Origin: Streptomyces griseus subsp. griseus
GTDB lineage: Bacteria; Actinomycetota; Actinomycetes; Streptomycetales; Streptomycetaceae
Reading direction: 5' to 3'
DNA: 64,000 bases
Assembly: GCF_003610995.1 (NCBI RefSeq)
Contig: NZ_CP032543.1
Coordinates: forward strand, 6,014,001-6,078,000
Position numbers and translations under genes: made by a program. Positions 1 through 7,471 of the stretch are shown piece after piece. Every line of letters begins with the position of its first letter. Positions within the stretch are counted from its first letter, which is position 1. The notes under the pieces were generated by a model. That model was given only the letters and a program-made list of their open reading frames with translations. It was not told the origin of the DNA and did no database searches.

Positions 1-1
1 C

Positions 2-403
2 ATCGACCAGCTGACCCAGATCAGGATGCCGACCTGGCACCGCGGGCACATCGTCGTGGCGGGGGATGCCGGATGGTGTGTCACACCGATGGGCGGGGGA
101 GGTGCATCACTCGCTCTCACCAGCGGATACGTCCTGGCCGCGCAGATCGCCGCACACCCCGGGGACACCGAGGCCGCCCTGTTGGCCTACCAAGCCTGGA
201 TGCGCCCTCTGGTCGACGGTGTTCAGCATCTGCCGCACGGGATCAAGCACTTCGCCTATCCACAGACCCAAACCGGCCTGGCTCTACGCCGCCTCGCCGA
301 CAAACTCCTGACCTCTGCGCCGCTCAAGCCCCTGACCGCGAAGCTCACACAGGTCGCCGCCACCGAGCGCCAGCTCCCTGCCTTCCCCGATGCCAGCCGA
401 TGA
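2..403 (+). CDS. FAD-dependent monooxygenase, C-terminal part (5' end outside window)
   Basis: The reading frame is open from the first bases, so this is the 3' end of a longer gene; an internal ATG at 26 should not be taken as the start. The fragment carries the conserved C-terminal FAD motif of aromatic-ring hydroxylases (GDAG near the start, then PMGGGGASLAL), where the Asp contacts the flavin ribityl chain. The rest is the helical C-terminal part of the family. The substrate cannot be told because the substrate-binding half is missing. It converges on the minus-strand chimeric gene that ends at 457, with 53 bp between them. Confidence 0.75.
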   Translation: MDQLTQIRMPTWHRGHIVVAGDAGWCVTPMGGGGASLALTSGYVLAAQIAAHPGDTEAALLAYQAWMRPLVDGVQHLPHGIKHFAYPQTQTGLALRRLADKLLTSAPLKPLTAKLTQVAATERQLPAFPDASR

Positions 404-456
404 CACCGGCACGAGACGCCGGCAGTACGCATCATGGCCATCTACCGGCGTGTGCC

Positions 457-987
457 TCAGCTTTCGGTGAGCATGCTGGTGCGGAGCCCGGTGAGGGTTC
501 GGTTGAGGATGCGGGAGACCTGCATCTGGGAGATGCCGAGGTGGTTGCCGATCTCGGACCGGGTCATGCCCTGTCCGAAGCGCAGTGAGGTGATGGTGCG
601 CTCGCGTTCGTCCAGGGCGGCGGCTTGTGCGCACGAGAGGTCCACCGGTCTGAGCACGACCGTCTTCTCCGGCGCCGTCACCATCCCGGCGAATGTCCCC
701 GCCTGGCGGAAACGGGCCCGGCCGGGTACCGCGTCGCCGGCCTTCAGGCGGGTGACGCCGGTGCCGACCGCCGCGACGACTCCGGCGGAGTCGTGCCCCA
801 TCGCCCGGGGAAAGGAGCGGCCGGTCATCAGCTTCATCTGGCGGTTGCGCATCTTCCAGCCCAGCGAGTTGGCGGCCGCCGCTCCGACGCCGACGAGTAC
901 CTCATCCGGACCCGGCCATGGTGGCTCGAACTCAGCGAGCCGCATCACCTCCGGACCGCCGTAGCGGTCGTTCGGAAGGCGCTTCAC
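457..987 (-). CDS. Chimeric ORF: alcohol dehydrogenase-like N-terminus joined to sigma-70 region 4
   Basis: Residues 1 to about 122 are the GroES-like domain of a zinc-type or quinone oxidoreductase, with the signatures PGPDEVLVGV, GHDSAGVV and GDAV. They end at DLSCAQAAA, where family members continue into the Rossmann fold. From about residue 125 (near base 615) the protein reads LDERERTI, then MTRSEIGNHLGISQMQVSRI, which is region 4.2 of SigB/SigF-type sigma factors. The NAD(P)-binding domain and sigma regions 2-3 are absent. The GTG start overlaps the stop of the upstream cupin gene (GTGA), so it can be translated as the third cistron of that operon. Most likely it is a deletion fusion of two genes; whether it does anything is unknown. 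Confidence 0.7.
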   Translation of the reverse strand: MKRLPNDRYGGPEVMRLAEFEPPWPGPDEVLVGVGAAAANSLGWKMRNRQMKLMTGRSFPRAMGHDSAGVVAAVGTGVTRLKAGDAVPGRARFRQAGTFAGMVTAPEKTVVLRPVDLSCAQAAALDERERTITSLRFGQGMTRSEIGNHLGISQMQVSRILNRTLTGLRTSMLTES

Positions 988-1445
988 GGGGCGTACTCTT
1001 TCGAGATCTCGGTGGCGTAGTTCTTCCAGAGCGGTTGCATGGTCTCGGCGTTGACCGGCTGCCCGGAATCGATCATGGCCTTGAAGTCGCGGAAGTACTG
1101 CACGTACAGGTCCGGCGTGAAGGTGTTCAGCATGACCGCGTTCTCGTCGCCGACGTTGGCGAACGTGTGCGGCGCCCCGGTCGGCACGATGACCCAGGTG
1201 CCCGGCCCGGCGTCGTACTGGTCCTCGCCGACGGTGAACCGGAAGGTTCCCGCCAGCACGTAGAAGCCCTCGTCATGCTGGGCATGGCGATGCTGCAACG
1301 GGCTTGGGGTGCCCGGCGGGATGGTGACCTCGGCGAACCCCAGCCGGTGGTCGGTGTGCTCGCCGCTCTCCAGGATGCGGATCTGCTGCGCCCCGCTGCC
1401 GAGGATCTCGCCCTCACCGGGTCGGACGATGTTCACCTTAGCCAC
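984..1445 (-). CDS. Cupin-domain protein
   Basis: A 153-residue single-domain cupin. The first metal-binding motif is seen as HRHAQHDEGFYVLAG (His, His, Glu ligands) and the second as PTGAPHTFANVG. Small cupins of this kind bind a divalent metal and act as dioxygenases, isomerases or sensor domains; the substrate is not evident. The GTG start at 1445 has an AGGAG site six to ten bases upstream. It lies 14 bp behind the AraC-family gene and overlaps the next gene by four bases, so the three form one minus-strand operon. The neighbouring dehydrogenase remnant suggests the operon once served a small catabolic or detoxification route. Confidence 0.8.
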   Translation of the reverse strand: MAKVNIVRPGEGEILGSGAQQIRILESGEHTDHRLGFAEVTIPPGTPSPLQHRHAQHDEGFYVLAGTFRFTVGEDQYDAGPGTWVIVPTGAPHTFANVGDENAVMLNTFTPDLYVQYFRDFKAMIDSGQPVNAETMQPLWKNYATEISKEYAP

Positions 1446-1459
1446 GGTCTCTCCTCTTG

Positions 1460-2449
1460 CTAGTGCCTGCCTTGGTCACCACCATCCTCATCCGGGCCGG
1501 CTGTGCGCGTCCTGGCCGTCCGTGCACGGTTGCTGGTTACCAGTGCACGGGCGTTGTAGCCGTAAGTCGCCTTGAAGAGCTTGCTGAAATGGGTGGGATC
1601 GGAGAATCCCCATCGGGCGGCCACGGCGGTGACCGTACGTCCGCTTTCGGTCAGCTCGGCCCGGCAGCGCTCCAGGCGTCGGTGGCGGATCAGGGCCGCG
1701 ACGGTGAGCGGCTGGTCCTCGAACAGCTTGTGCAGCCGGCGTACGGACATGTTGTGGGCGGCGGCGATGCTGGGCGGGGACAGGTCGGGATCGGCCAGCC
1801 GGGCCTCGATGTAGCCGGCGATCCGGCTCCGCAGCCGTCCGTCCGGGGCCGGTTGATCGTCGCCGAGCCGGGCCTCCAGCGCGACCGCGATCAGTTCGAC
1901 GACGGCCGCCGCCGACCTCAGCGCCTCCGCCTCGCGGAACTCGGTCGCCCACCGCGCCGACTCCCGGGCCAGCACGGAGACGAGGGCGCCCGGGCCATGG
2001 GTGCCGTCGATGCGTACGCCGATGAGCCGGTCGATCTGCGCGGGCCGGATCCGAAGCTCACGGCGCGGAACCAGGATGGTGACGTGTGCCGCGGCGGTGC
2101 TCTCGAACCGGAGCGCACGCGTGGGATCGAGCAGCACCAAGTCGGTCGGCCCGAGTTCGGCGTCGCCGCGCCCTTGCTCGATCCGCGTCCGGCCCCGGGC
2201 CATCACCTTGACCGCCAGGTTCTCGCCGCCGCAGGCGTCGCGCTCCCGCCCGATGCAGGCGCTCTCGGGCGTGTCGAGGGAGACCAGCCGCAGCGGCCCG
2301 AGGTCACGGATGGCGGCCCTGCCCCGGAAGCCGGCCCCGGCCAGCTTGTTGACCAGCGGCGGAAACCCGCTGGAGGCCAGCTCGTCCTGGAACGACTCAA
2401 GGTTGCCGATCACTGGTCGATGGTAACGGGGACACTTCTGTTCGGGCAC
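1460..2449 (-). CDS. AraC-family transcriptional regulator
   Basis: About 329 residues. The C-terminal hundred residues are a typical AraC double helix-turn-helix: first helix pair around SIAAAHNMSVRRLHKLFED, second around VTAVAARWGFSDPTHFSKLFK, followed by GYNAR. The N-terminal half resembles the AraC_binding_2/FeaR-like sensor domain that recognises a small effector. The frame stays open to 2944, but that extension has no family similarity, so a GTG at 2449 is chosen; a GTG at 2411 is also possible and no strong ribosome site decides between them. It is first in the operon with the cupin and the chimeric gene and probably controls it. Confidence 0.8.
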   Translation of the reverse strand: MPEQKCPRYHRPVIGNLESFQDELASSGFPPLVNKLAGAGFRGRAAIRDLGPLRLVSLDTPESACIGRERDACGGENLAVKVMARGRTRIEQGRGDAELGPTDLVLLDPTRALRFESTAAAHVTILVPRRELRIRPAQIDRLIGVRIDGTHGPGALVSVLARESARWATEFREAEALRSAAAVVELIAVALEARLGDDQPAPDGRLRSRIAGYIEARLADPDLSPPSIAAAHNMSVRRLHKLFEDQPLTVAALIRHRRLERCRAELTESGRTVTAVAARWGFSDPTHFSKLFKATYGYNARALVTSNRARTARTRTAGPDEDGGDQGRH

Positions 2450-2992
2450 GGTGTTCGGCGGGTGCCGCAACGACGCACGGCCCACACCTGACCGGCCGGG
2501 CGCCGGTGCACGCGATGGACGGATCGGTCGCGCCGGCGTGCGACGGCCGAACGCTGGGCGCAGCACCGGTATCGAGATCGCGCTAACCGCCTTGATGGAC
2601 TTCGAGCTGTGTTCACGCTCGTTGGCGATCGACTGGAGTCGGCTGGTGGACGCGGCTGTGCGGGCCGGGTCTGTTCCGCGCGATCGGCGCCACCGTGCTA
2701 GGGCTGCGTGCGGACCTGCAGGAGGCGCCCTAGGCACTGAGAGGGGTGACGACGGTTCTCCAGAAGACGCCCTGGCCGACGAACACCACCCGCTTCCCGA
2801 CACCCAGCGCCGGCGGTGGAGATCATCCACCGCAACGCCGGACGGCCGCCCCGGCCGCCCACTCCAGGGCAACCGTCTGGTGGACAAGGACCGGAAGGGC
2901 CCCGAGGACGTCGTGTACGACTGGGCGGCGGAGCACGGGATCAAGAGGTGGCCCGGAGGCCGGAGGGGCCGGGCACCCGTGCCGCCCGCCCC
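2450..2992. other. Intergenic stretch without a recognisable gene
   Basis: About 540 bp between the AraC gene and the end of the glycosyltransferase operon. Open frames exist on both strands but their composition looks like GC-rich shadow sequence. The plus-strand frame near 2870-2950 reads a more natural-looking peptide (VDKDRKGPEDVVYDWAAEHG), which could be the remnant of a decayed gene; I do not recognise the family. No transposase, tRNA or clear terminator is seen. Confidence 0.4.
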
Positions 2993-3700
2993 TCACGCCT
3001 CCGCTGGGCGGGGCATCGCGGCGAGGTAGTCGCCGAAGCCGCCGTGGGCGCGGGCCTGGAGCCGGGGCGAGGTGAGGACAGGGCAGTGGGCGGTCCGCAG
3101 CACACGGTGGCCCCGGCGTTCGAGGGCCTCGACCAAGGCGTGGTCCTCGCCGGTGGCCAGCGAGGGGAAGCCGCCCACGTCCAGGTAGGCGGCGGTGGCG
3201 ACCCCGAGGTTGGCGCCGTGGACGTGCGGGTGCGCCCAGGGGGTTCCGGCCGGCGGCCGGGTGGCCTCGTACCGGATGCGGTGGGGCGTGGCCAGCGGTG
3301 AGGTGGACGGCAGGGCGATGGTTCCGACGACCGCCTGCCAGCCTTCGCGGGCCTCGGCCAACTGGTGGGCCAGCCAGTTGCGCGGGACCACGCTGTCGGC
3401 GTCGGTCGTCGTGATCCAGGTGACGGGCGCCGCGGCATCGGCCCGGGCCAGGGCGTGGCGGACGCCGACCGCCCTGGCCCGGCCGGGATTGCGGAAGGCG
3501 GCGTCGACCACGAGCGCCCCGGCGTCCCTGGCCACCGCTGCCGTACGGTCCCGGCAGGCGTCCGCCACCACGACGGTCAGGACCCGCGTCGCGCCGAGAG
3601 CGGGGTGGCGGGCCGCCCGGCCGATCGCGGCGAGCGCCGCCGGCAGCAACGCCTCCTCGTCGTGGGCGGGAACGACCACGACGACGGTCCTCGCGCTCAC
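2993..3700 (-). CDS. GT2-family glycosyltransferase
   Basis: A 235-residue GT-A fold glycosyltransferase without membrane anchors. Visible motifs are VVPAHDEE at residues 10-17 (nucleotide-binding strand), VVVADACRDRT near 44-54, the DxD metal motif in TTTDADSVVP near residue 100, and GEDHALVEAL near 185, the ED pair that supplies the catalytic base in GT2 enzymes. The start is a GTG at 3700 that overlaps the stop of the methyltransferase gene as GTGA; a longer frame to 4015 has no similarity. It is the last gene of the four-gene operon and probably transfers a sugar to, or between, products handled by the deacetylase and methyltransferase. Donor and acceptor are unknown. Confidence 0.85.
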   Translation of the reverse strand: MSARTVVVVVPAHDEEALLPAALAAIGRAARHPALGATRVLTVVVADACRDRTAAVARDAGALVVDAAFRNPGRARAVGVRHALARADAAAPVTWITTTDADSVVPRNWLAHQLAEAREGWQAVVGTIALPSTSPLATPHRIRYEATRPPAGTPWAHPHVHGANLGVATAAYLDVGGFPSLATGEDHALVEALERRGHRVLRTAHCPVLTSPRLQARAHGGFGDYLAAMPRPAEA

Positions 3701-4323
3701 ACCAGCCCCTCGCGCGCGGCGACCCCGGCGGGCCGTCCGCCGTCCGCGGAGGTCCGCCGGTGGACCTGGAGGACGAAGTCCTCCTCGCGGTGGTCGGCGA
3801 GGAGGGCGAGGCCGGGCTGGTCCGCGACGCGTCGCGCGATCCCGGCGCCGGTGGTCAGATGCTCCTCCACCGGATGGTTCCAGTGGACGGTGACCAGAGT
3901 GCCCTCCGGTTCCAGGGACGACACCGTCCGCTCCAGCACCGTGCCGAGCGTCAACTCGTCCAGGTAGTAGAGCAGTTCGGAGAGCACGATCAGGTCGAAG
4001 GAGCCCTCGGGCCACTCCTCGGGCAGCAGCATGTGGTGCACCGACACGTTGGGGAGAGCAGCGGTGCGACGGCGTGCGGTCCTGACTGCGGACTCCACCC
4101 GGTCACAGGCGAGCACGGTGGCGCAGCGGTCCGCCAGCCGGCGGGTGAGTTCCCCGACGGAGCAACCGGGTTCGAACGCCCGGCGGTAGCGCGGCAGCGG
4201 CAGGGCCGCGACGGTCAGGTCGTACTTGCGGCGCTCGTACCACCGCTCGGTCAGGCTCCACGGGTCCTCCGCGGAGCCGTACATGGCGTCGAAGTACGTG
4301 GCCGGCGTGCCGGGGCGGTTCAT
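3697..4323 (-). CDS. Class I SAM-dependent methyltransferase, NodS-like
   Basis: A 208-residue Rossmann-fold methyltransferase. Motif I is seen as FEPGCSVGELTRRLA near residues 47-61, the acidic ribose-binding position as ACD near 70, and motif IV as FDLIVLSELLYYL. The GCSxG form of motif I and the N-terminal PWSLTERWYERRKYDLTVAALP block are features of the NodS family, whose founding member N-methylates chitooligosaccharides after deacetylation in rhizobia. The ATG at 4323 overlaps the deacetylase stop as ATGA. Its place between a PIG-L deacetylase and a glycosyltransferase fits methylation of a freshly exposed amine; the substrate itself is inference. Confidence 0.82.
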   Translation of the reverse strand: MNRPGTPATYFDAMYGSAEDPWSLTERWYERRKYDLTVAALPLPRYRRAFEPGCSVGELTRRLADRCATVLACDRVESAVRTARRRTAALPNVSVHHMLLPEEWPEGSFDLIVLSELLYYLDELTLGTVLERTVSSLEPEGTLVTVHWNHPVEEHLTTGAGIARRVADQPGLALLADHREEDFVLQVHRRTSADGGRPAGVAAREGLV

Positions 4324-5093
4324 ACGAAGACCACCTCCCAGCCGCGCAGATGGTGCGTCAGCTCCTCCGGAGGCAGTACGGCCGCGTCCTGCGGCGCCGG
4401 GCCCAGCGGCCGGATCTGCGTGGCGAACCGGCTGACGGCGGCCCGCTTGAGGGCCTGCGCCGCAGACGGCAGGACGATCCGGGCGGCCCGCTCCCACGGA
4501 ACCCTGCTGTCACCGGGTTCGGCCCAGTGCCACATCCAGACCGGATACAGCGCGCACGGCACGCCTGTCGTCCGGGCGGCGGCCAGGGCGGCGCGGCCGG
4601 CCGCCTCGTGGTCGCCGTGCACGTCCTCGGTCCACGGTGCCAGGCAGAGTGCCGCACCGGGCAGCAGGGCGGCCAGTTCGCGGGCGAGTACATCCTCGTG
4701 ATCGCCCACCCCCGTGTCGGGCAGCCTCAGCCGTACGATCTCGGCCCCTGCCGCGCCCAGCTCGGCCAGTGCCTCCTCCAGCTCCCGGGCCCGCAGTTCG
4801 GCGAGCTCGGCGGGGGAGAGGACGAGCGAGTCCGGGTGGGAGCCCTCGCCGTCGGTGACCGACACCACGGTCACGGCGAGACCGGCCGCCACCAGCCGGG
4901 CGATGGTGCCGCCCACACCCAGCACCTCGTCGTCGGGATGGGCGGCGACCACCACCACCCGCCCCTCCTCCGGCAGCGCGTAGTCCGGGAGCCGGTCCCA
5001 GCCGTGCCACGCGCGCCAGAGCGCCTCGTCCGTGCCGGGCGCCTGGATCGCGTCCGCGTGGCCCTCGGGGCTCCTGCCCTCCACCGTGCTCAT
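4320..5093 (-). CDS. PIG-L family zinc N-acetylglucosamine-type deacetylase
   Basis: A 257-residue LmbE/PIG-L protein. The zinc motif is seen as VVAAHPDDEVLG (residues 48-59), and the second as DVHGDHEAAG, which provides the third ligand. Members remove acetyl groups from GlcNAc-containing molecules such as GlcNAc-inositol in mycothiol synthesis, GlcNAc-PI or teicoplanin-type intermediates. It is not the mycothiol enzyme by context. The ATG at 5093 overlaps the stop of the acyl-CoA dehydrogenase gene (ATGA), and its own stop overlaps the methyltransferase start. It is the second gene of the operon and probably acts before the N-methyltransferase. Confidence 0.88.
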   Translation of the reverse strand: MSTVEGRSPEGHADAIQAPGTDEALWRAWHGWDRLPDYALPEEGRVVVVAAHPDDEVLGVGGTIARLVAAGLAVTVVSVTDGEGSHPDSLVLSPAELAELRARELEEALAELGAAGAEIVRLRLPDTGVGDHEDVLARELAALLPGAALCLAPWTEDVHGDHEAAGRAALAAARTTGVPCALYPVWMWHWAEPGDSRVPWERAARIVLPSAAQALKRAAVSRFATQIRPLGPAPQDAAVLPPEELTHHLRGWEVVFV

Positions 5094-6250
5094 CGGCCCT
5101 CCTCCGGTCCGCGGGCGACCAGCCCGCCCAGAGCCGCCAGGTCCCGTTCCGCATGGTGCTGGCGCACGTAGACGCCGAGGTCGGTCACGGCCCGCGCGTG
5201 CCGCTCGTCATGGCACAGCGGCCCCGCGCCGGTCGCCCGGCCCACGTGGTCCAGGACCTCGGAGCACACCTCCGCCACCAGGGCCCGTACCCGCAGCGCA
5301 CGCAGTCCGGCCGCTCCGGCCTTGTCGAGCGGGTCGAGGTCGATCTCCTCGGCCGCCCGGCGCAGCACCGTACCGGCCGTGTACAGCCGCAGGTCCACCG
5401 CGCCGACGTGGGCATCGGTGAACGGGTCAGCGCGCCGCTCCGCCCGGGTGAACAACACCCGGGCCACCGCCCGTGCCCCGCCGTACCAGCACGCGGCCAC
5501 GCCGACCCCGCCGTGGTGGAAGCCGGGGCGGCGCAGATACGCCTCCACCCCGCCGACCGGGGTGGCCGGAACGTCGGTGAAGCGGACGTCGGGGCTGTCG
5601 CTGCCGGCCATGCCGATGGCCCGCCAGGTGCCGGGGACCGGCGTGCATCCTGGGCCTCTCTCACCCGCCTCCGCTTCCGCTTCCGGGGCGCCGGTACCGA
5701 CGGTTTCAGGGACGCCCGTACGGACGGCCTCCGGGGCGCCGGTACCGACGTTTTCCGGGACGCCCGTACGGACGGCCTCCGGGATGCCGGTGCGGACGGC
5801 GAAGAGCCGCCGGCCGTCCTCCGCCGTGGCGGTGACCAGGGCGTGGGTGCAGCTGTGCGCTCCGGAGCAGTACGACTTGAGACCGTTGAGCACCCAGCCG
5901 TCCGGGCCGCGGGTCGCGGTCAGCCCGGAGCCCGGCGGTTCGGCGGCCCACACCGCCCAGTACTGGCCGGGCGCCACCGGATCGTCGTCCAGCTCGGCCA
6001 GGATCGCCACGGCGTCGAGGTGGCCCTCCACCAGCCGGGCGGCGCACAGGTCGTCCTCCGCCACCGCGGACAGCACATCGAACCGGGCGGAGGTCCGGCC
6101 ACCGCCCGGCAACGGCGCCTCGACGGTGCCTGCCGTCACGGCGTCGACGAACCGGGTGAACCGGTCCGCCGCACGGCGGACCGGGAGGGCGGCCGAACCT
6201 CCGCCCTCGGAGGTCTCGACGCCTGCCGTAAGAGGGATCGCATCATTCAT
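5090..6250 (-). CDS. Acyl-CoA dehydrogenase-family flavoprotein with an internal octapeptide expansion
   Basis: A 386-residue member of the acyl-CoA dehydrogenase superfamily. Mid-domain features are seen (YWAVWAAEPPG, GWVLNGLKSYCSGA, and GMAGSDSPDVRFTDVPA), followed by the C-terminal helical bundle. The usual catalytic Glu context is not obvious, so it may use an unusual acyl or amine substrate. Between FAVRTGIP and the next beta strand lies a run of five eight-residue repeats that normal family members lack. The start is the ATG at 6250, which has AAGGAG eight bases upstream; an ATG at 6271 is in frame but lacks one. It is the first gene of the operon with PIG-L, methyltransferase and glycosyltransferase. 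Confidence 0.8.
   Translation of the reverse strand: MNDAIPLTAGVETSEGGGSAALPVRRAADRFTRFVDAVTAGTVEAPLPGGGRTSARFDVLSAVAEDDLCAARLVEGHLDAVAILAELDDDPVAPGQYWAVWAAEPPGSGLTATRGPDGWVLNGLKSYCSGAHSCTHALVTATAEDGRRLFAVRTGIPEAVRTGVPENVGTGAPEAVRTGVPETVGTGAPEAEAEAGERGPGCTPVPGTWRAIGMAGSDSPDVRFTDVPATPVGGVEAYLRRPGFHHGGVGVAACWYGGARAVARVLFTRAERRADPFTDAHVGAVDLRLYTAGTVLRRAAEEIDLDPLDKAGAAGLRALRVRALVAEVCSEVLDHVGRATGAGPLCHDERHARAVTDLGVYVRQHHAERDLAALGGLVARGPEEGR
5684..5803 (-). repeat. Five tandem 24-bp units inside the acyl-CoA dehydrogenase gene
   Basis: Five contiguous 24-bp units keep the frame and encode octapeptides that alternate between the patterns EAVRTGVP and E(N/T)VGTGAP. The unit nearest the 5' end of the gene (5780-5803) matches the host sequence FAVRTGIP, so the array looks like slippage or unequal-crossover expansion of a native segment. 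Two of the units, at 5708-5731 and 5756-5779, differ at only one base. Confidence 0.9.
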
Positions 6251-6433
6251 CGGCGGCACTCCTTGCTCCATCGCTCACCGGCCATCGGCCGCCAGGGACC
6301 CACTGCCCCTGGGCAAGTCGGCGGCAGTGTGTGCGTTTCCACGTTCACCTTTTCCGGCGGCCCGCGCTTCTGGGTGCCCCTGGATGGCGGCACCACACCT
6401 GATGGCGGTGGCGGACCGCCCGGAACCCGGGAG

Positions 6434-6817
6434 TCAGGAGGACGCGAGTACGCGCAAGGCGAGCAGGGCGGTGTCGTCGCTGGTCCAGCCGTCATGGTGG
6501 TCGGCCAAGGCCTTACCGACGCCTTTCACGGTCGCTTCCGCGTCCCGTCCGCACGTGCCGGACAGCGCGGCGGCGAGCTCGGCGTCACCGAACACCCGCT
6601 GCCACCGGCCGGACGGTGTGCCGGGGCGGGGACGTGCCTCGCAGGCGCCGTCGGTGCGGAGCGGCAGCAGATCGCCGAGGGCCGGCCGGAAGCGGACGTC
6701 GACGAGTCCGACGCGGTCCAGGACCCCGAGAGGGGTCCCCGGGGTGCCGACCTGGTGCACGCGTACGTCGGCCCGGCGGAAGAGGGCGGGCGCCTCCACC
6801 GCCACCAGCTGCCATGA
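6434..6817 (-). pseudogene. Remnant of a PP2C/SpoIIE-type serine phosphatase
   Basis: The minus-strand frame reads the C-terminal end of a RsbU/SpoIIE-like phosphatase: GTPLGVLDRVG, then PALGDLLPLRTDGACEARP, which corresponds to the family's GDLLLLYTDGVTEAR, and finally WTSDDTALLALRVL, the metal-binding DD segment. Everything upstream of the last 120 residues is missing, including the first Asp-Gly metal motif and any PAS, GAF or HATPase domain. No ribosome site precedes it. I read it as a decayed gene truncated next to the PadR promoter. Confidence 0.6.
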
Positions 6818-6903
6818 GGTACTGAAGTGGCGGCAGGGCCGGCGGGCCAGCTTGAGCTCCAACCTGCAGGAACGGGCCGTCGGGAAGAATCTATGCACCT
6901 CAC

Positions 6904-6933
6904 GTATACGCGCCACGTATACACGCGGTGTAT
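6904..6933. promoter_or_regulatory. Two overlapping palindromes upstream of padR (probable PadR operator)
   Basis: Perfect inverted repeat GTATACG-CGCCA-CGTATAC at 6904-6922, overlapped by ATACAC-GCG-GTGTAT at 6919-6933. Both sit just upstream of the padR ATG at 6944. PadR regulators commonly bind GTATAC-type palindromes in their own promoters, so autoregulation of this operon is likely. Confidence 0.7.
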
Positions 6934-6943
6934 AGTGCTCCGC

Positions 6944-7471
6944 ATGTCCATCGGTCACACCCTCTTAGGGCTCCTGGAGTCCGGTCCCCGACACGGTTAC
7001 GACCTGAAGCGGGCCTTCGACGAGAAGTTCGGTCACGACCGGCCGCTCCACTACGGCCAGGTCTATTCGACGATGTCCCGGCTGTTGAAGAACGGCCTCG
7101 TGGAGGTCGACGGTACAGAGACGGGCACAGGCCCCGAACGCAAGCGGTACGCGATCACTGAGGAGGGCGTCACCGACGTCCAGCGGTGGCTCGCCACACC
7201 GGAGAAGCCCGAGCCCTACCTCCAGTCGACCCTTTACACGAAGGTTGTCCTCGCCCTCCTGACGCACCGCAACGCGTCGGAGATCCTCGACACCCAGCGC
7301 TCCGAACACCTGCGCATGATGCGCATCCTCACCGACCGCAAACTCAAGGGCGATCTCGCCGATCAGCTGATCTGCGACCACGCTCTCTTCCATCTCGAAG
7401 CCGTCCTACGATGGCTCCAACTCACCGCCGCGCGCCTGGGTGGACTCGCCGAGGCGGTGACGACCCGATGA
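6944..7471 (+). CDS. PadR-family transcriptional regulator (contains a TTA codon)
   Basis: A 175-residue PadR protein: N-terminal winged helix (HTLLGLLESGPRHGYDLKRAFDE, with the typical HGYDL), wing around YGQVYSTMSRLLKNGLVE and KRYAITEEG, and a C-terminal helical dimerisation region of the Vir_act_alpha_C type. The ATG at 6944 is chosen because homology starts there; the longer frame to 6827 runs through the operator palindromes. Codon 8 (6965-6967) is TTA, the codon read only by the developmentally controlled bldA tRNA in Streptomyces. The stop overlaps the ABC ATPase start as ATGA. It probably represses its own operon and responds to a drug-like or lipophilic ligand. Confidence 0.88.
   Translation: MSIGHTLLGLLESGPRHGYDLKRAFDEKFGHDRPLHYGQVYSTMSRLLKNGLVEVDGTETGTGPERKRYAITEEGVTDVQRWLATPEKPEPYLQSTLYTKVVLALLTHRNASEILDTQRSEHLRMMRILTDRKLKGDLADQLICDHALFHLEAVLRWLQLTAARLGGLAEAVTTR

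Noticed and set aside
2450..2944. N-terminal extension of the AraC-family protein
   Set aside because: No similarity and biased Arg/Ser/Pro content; the family length of about 330 residues fits a start near 2449.
5684..5803. 24-bp tandem repeats as a CRISPR array
   Set aside because: Units are contiguous without spacers and keep the reading frame of an enzyme; no cas genes are nearby.
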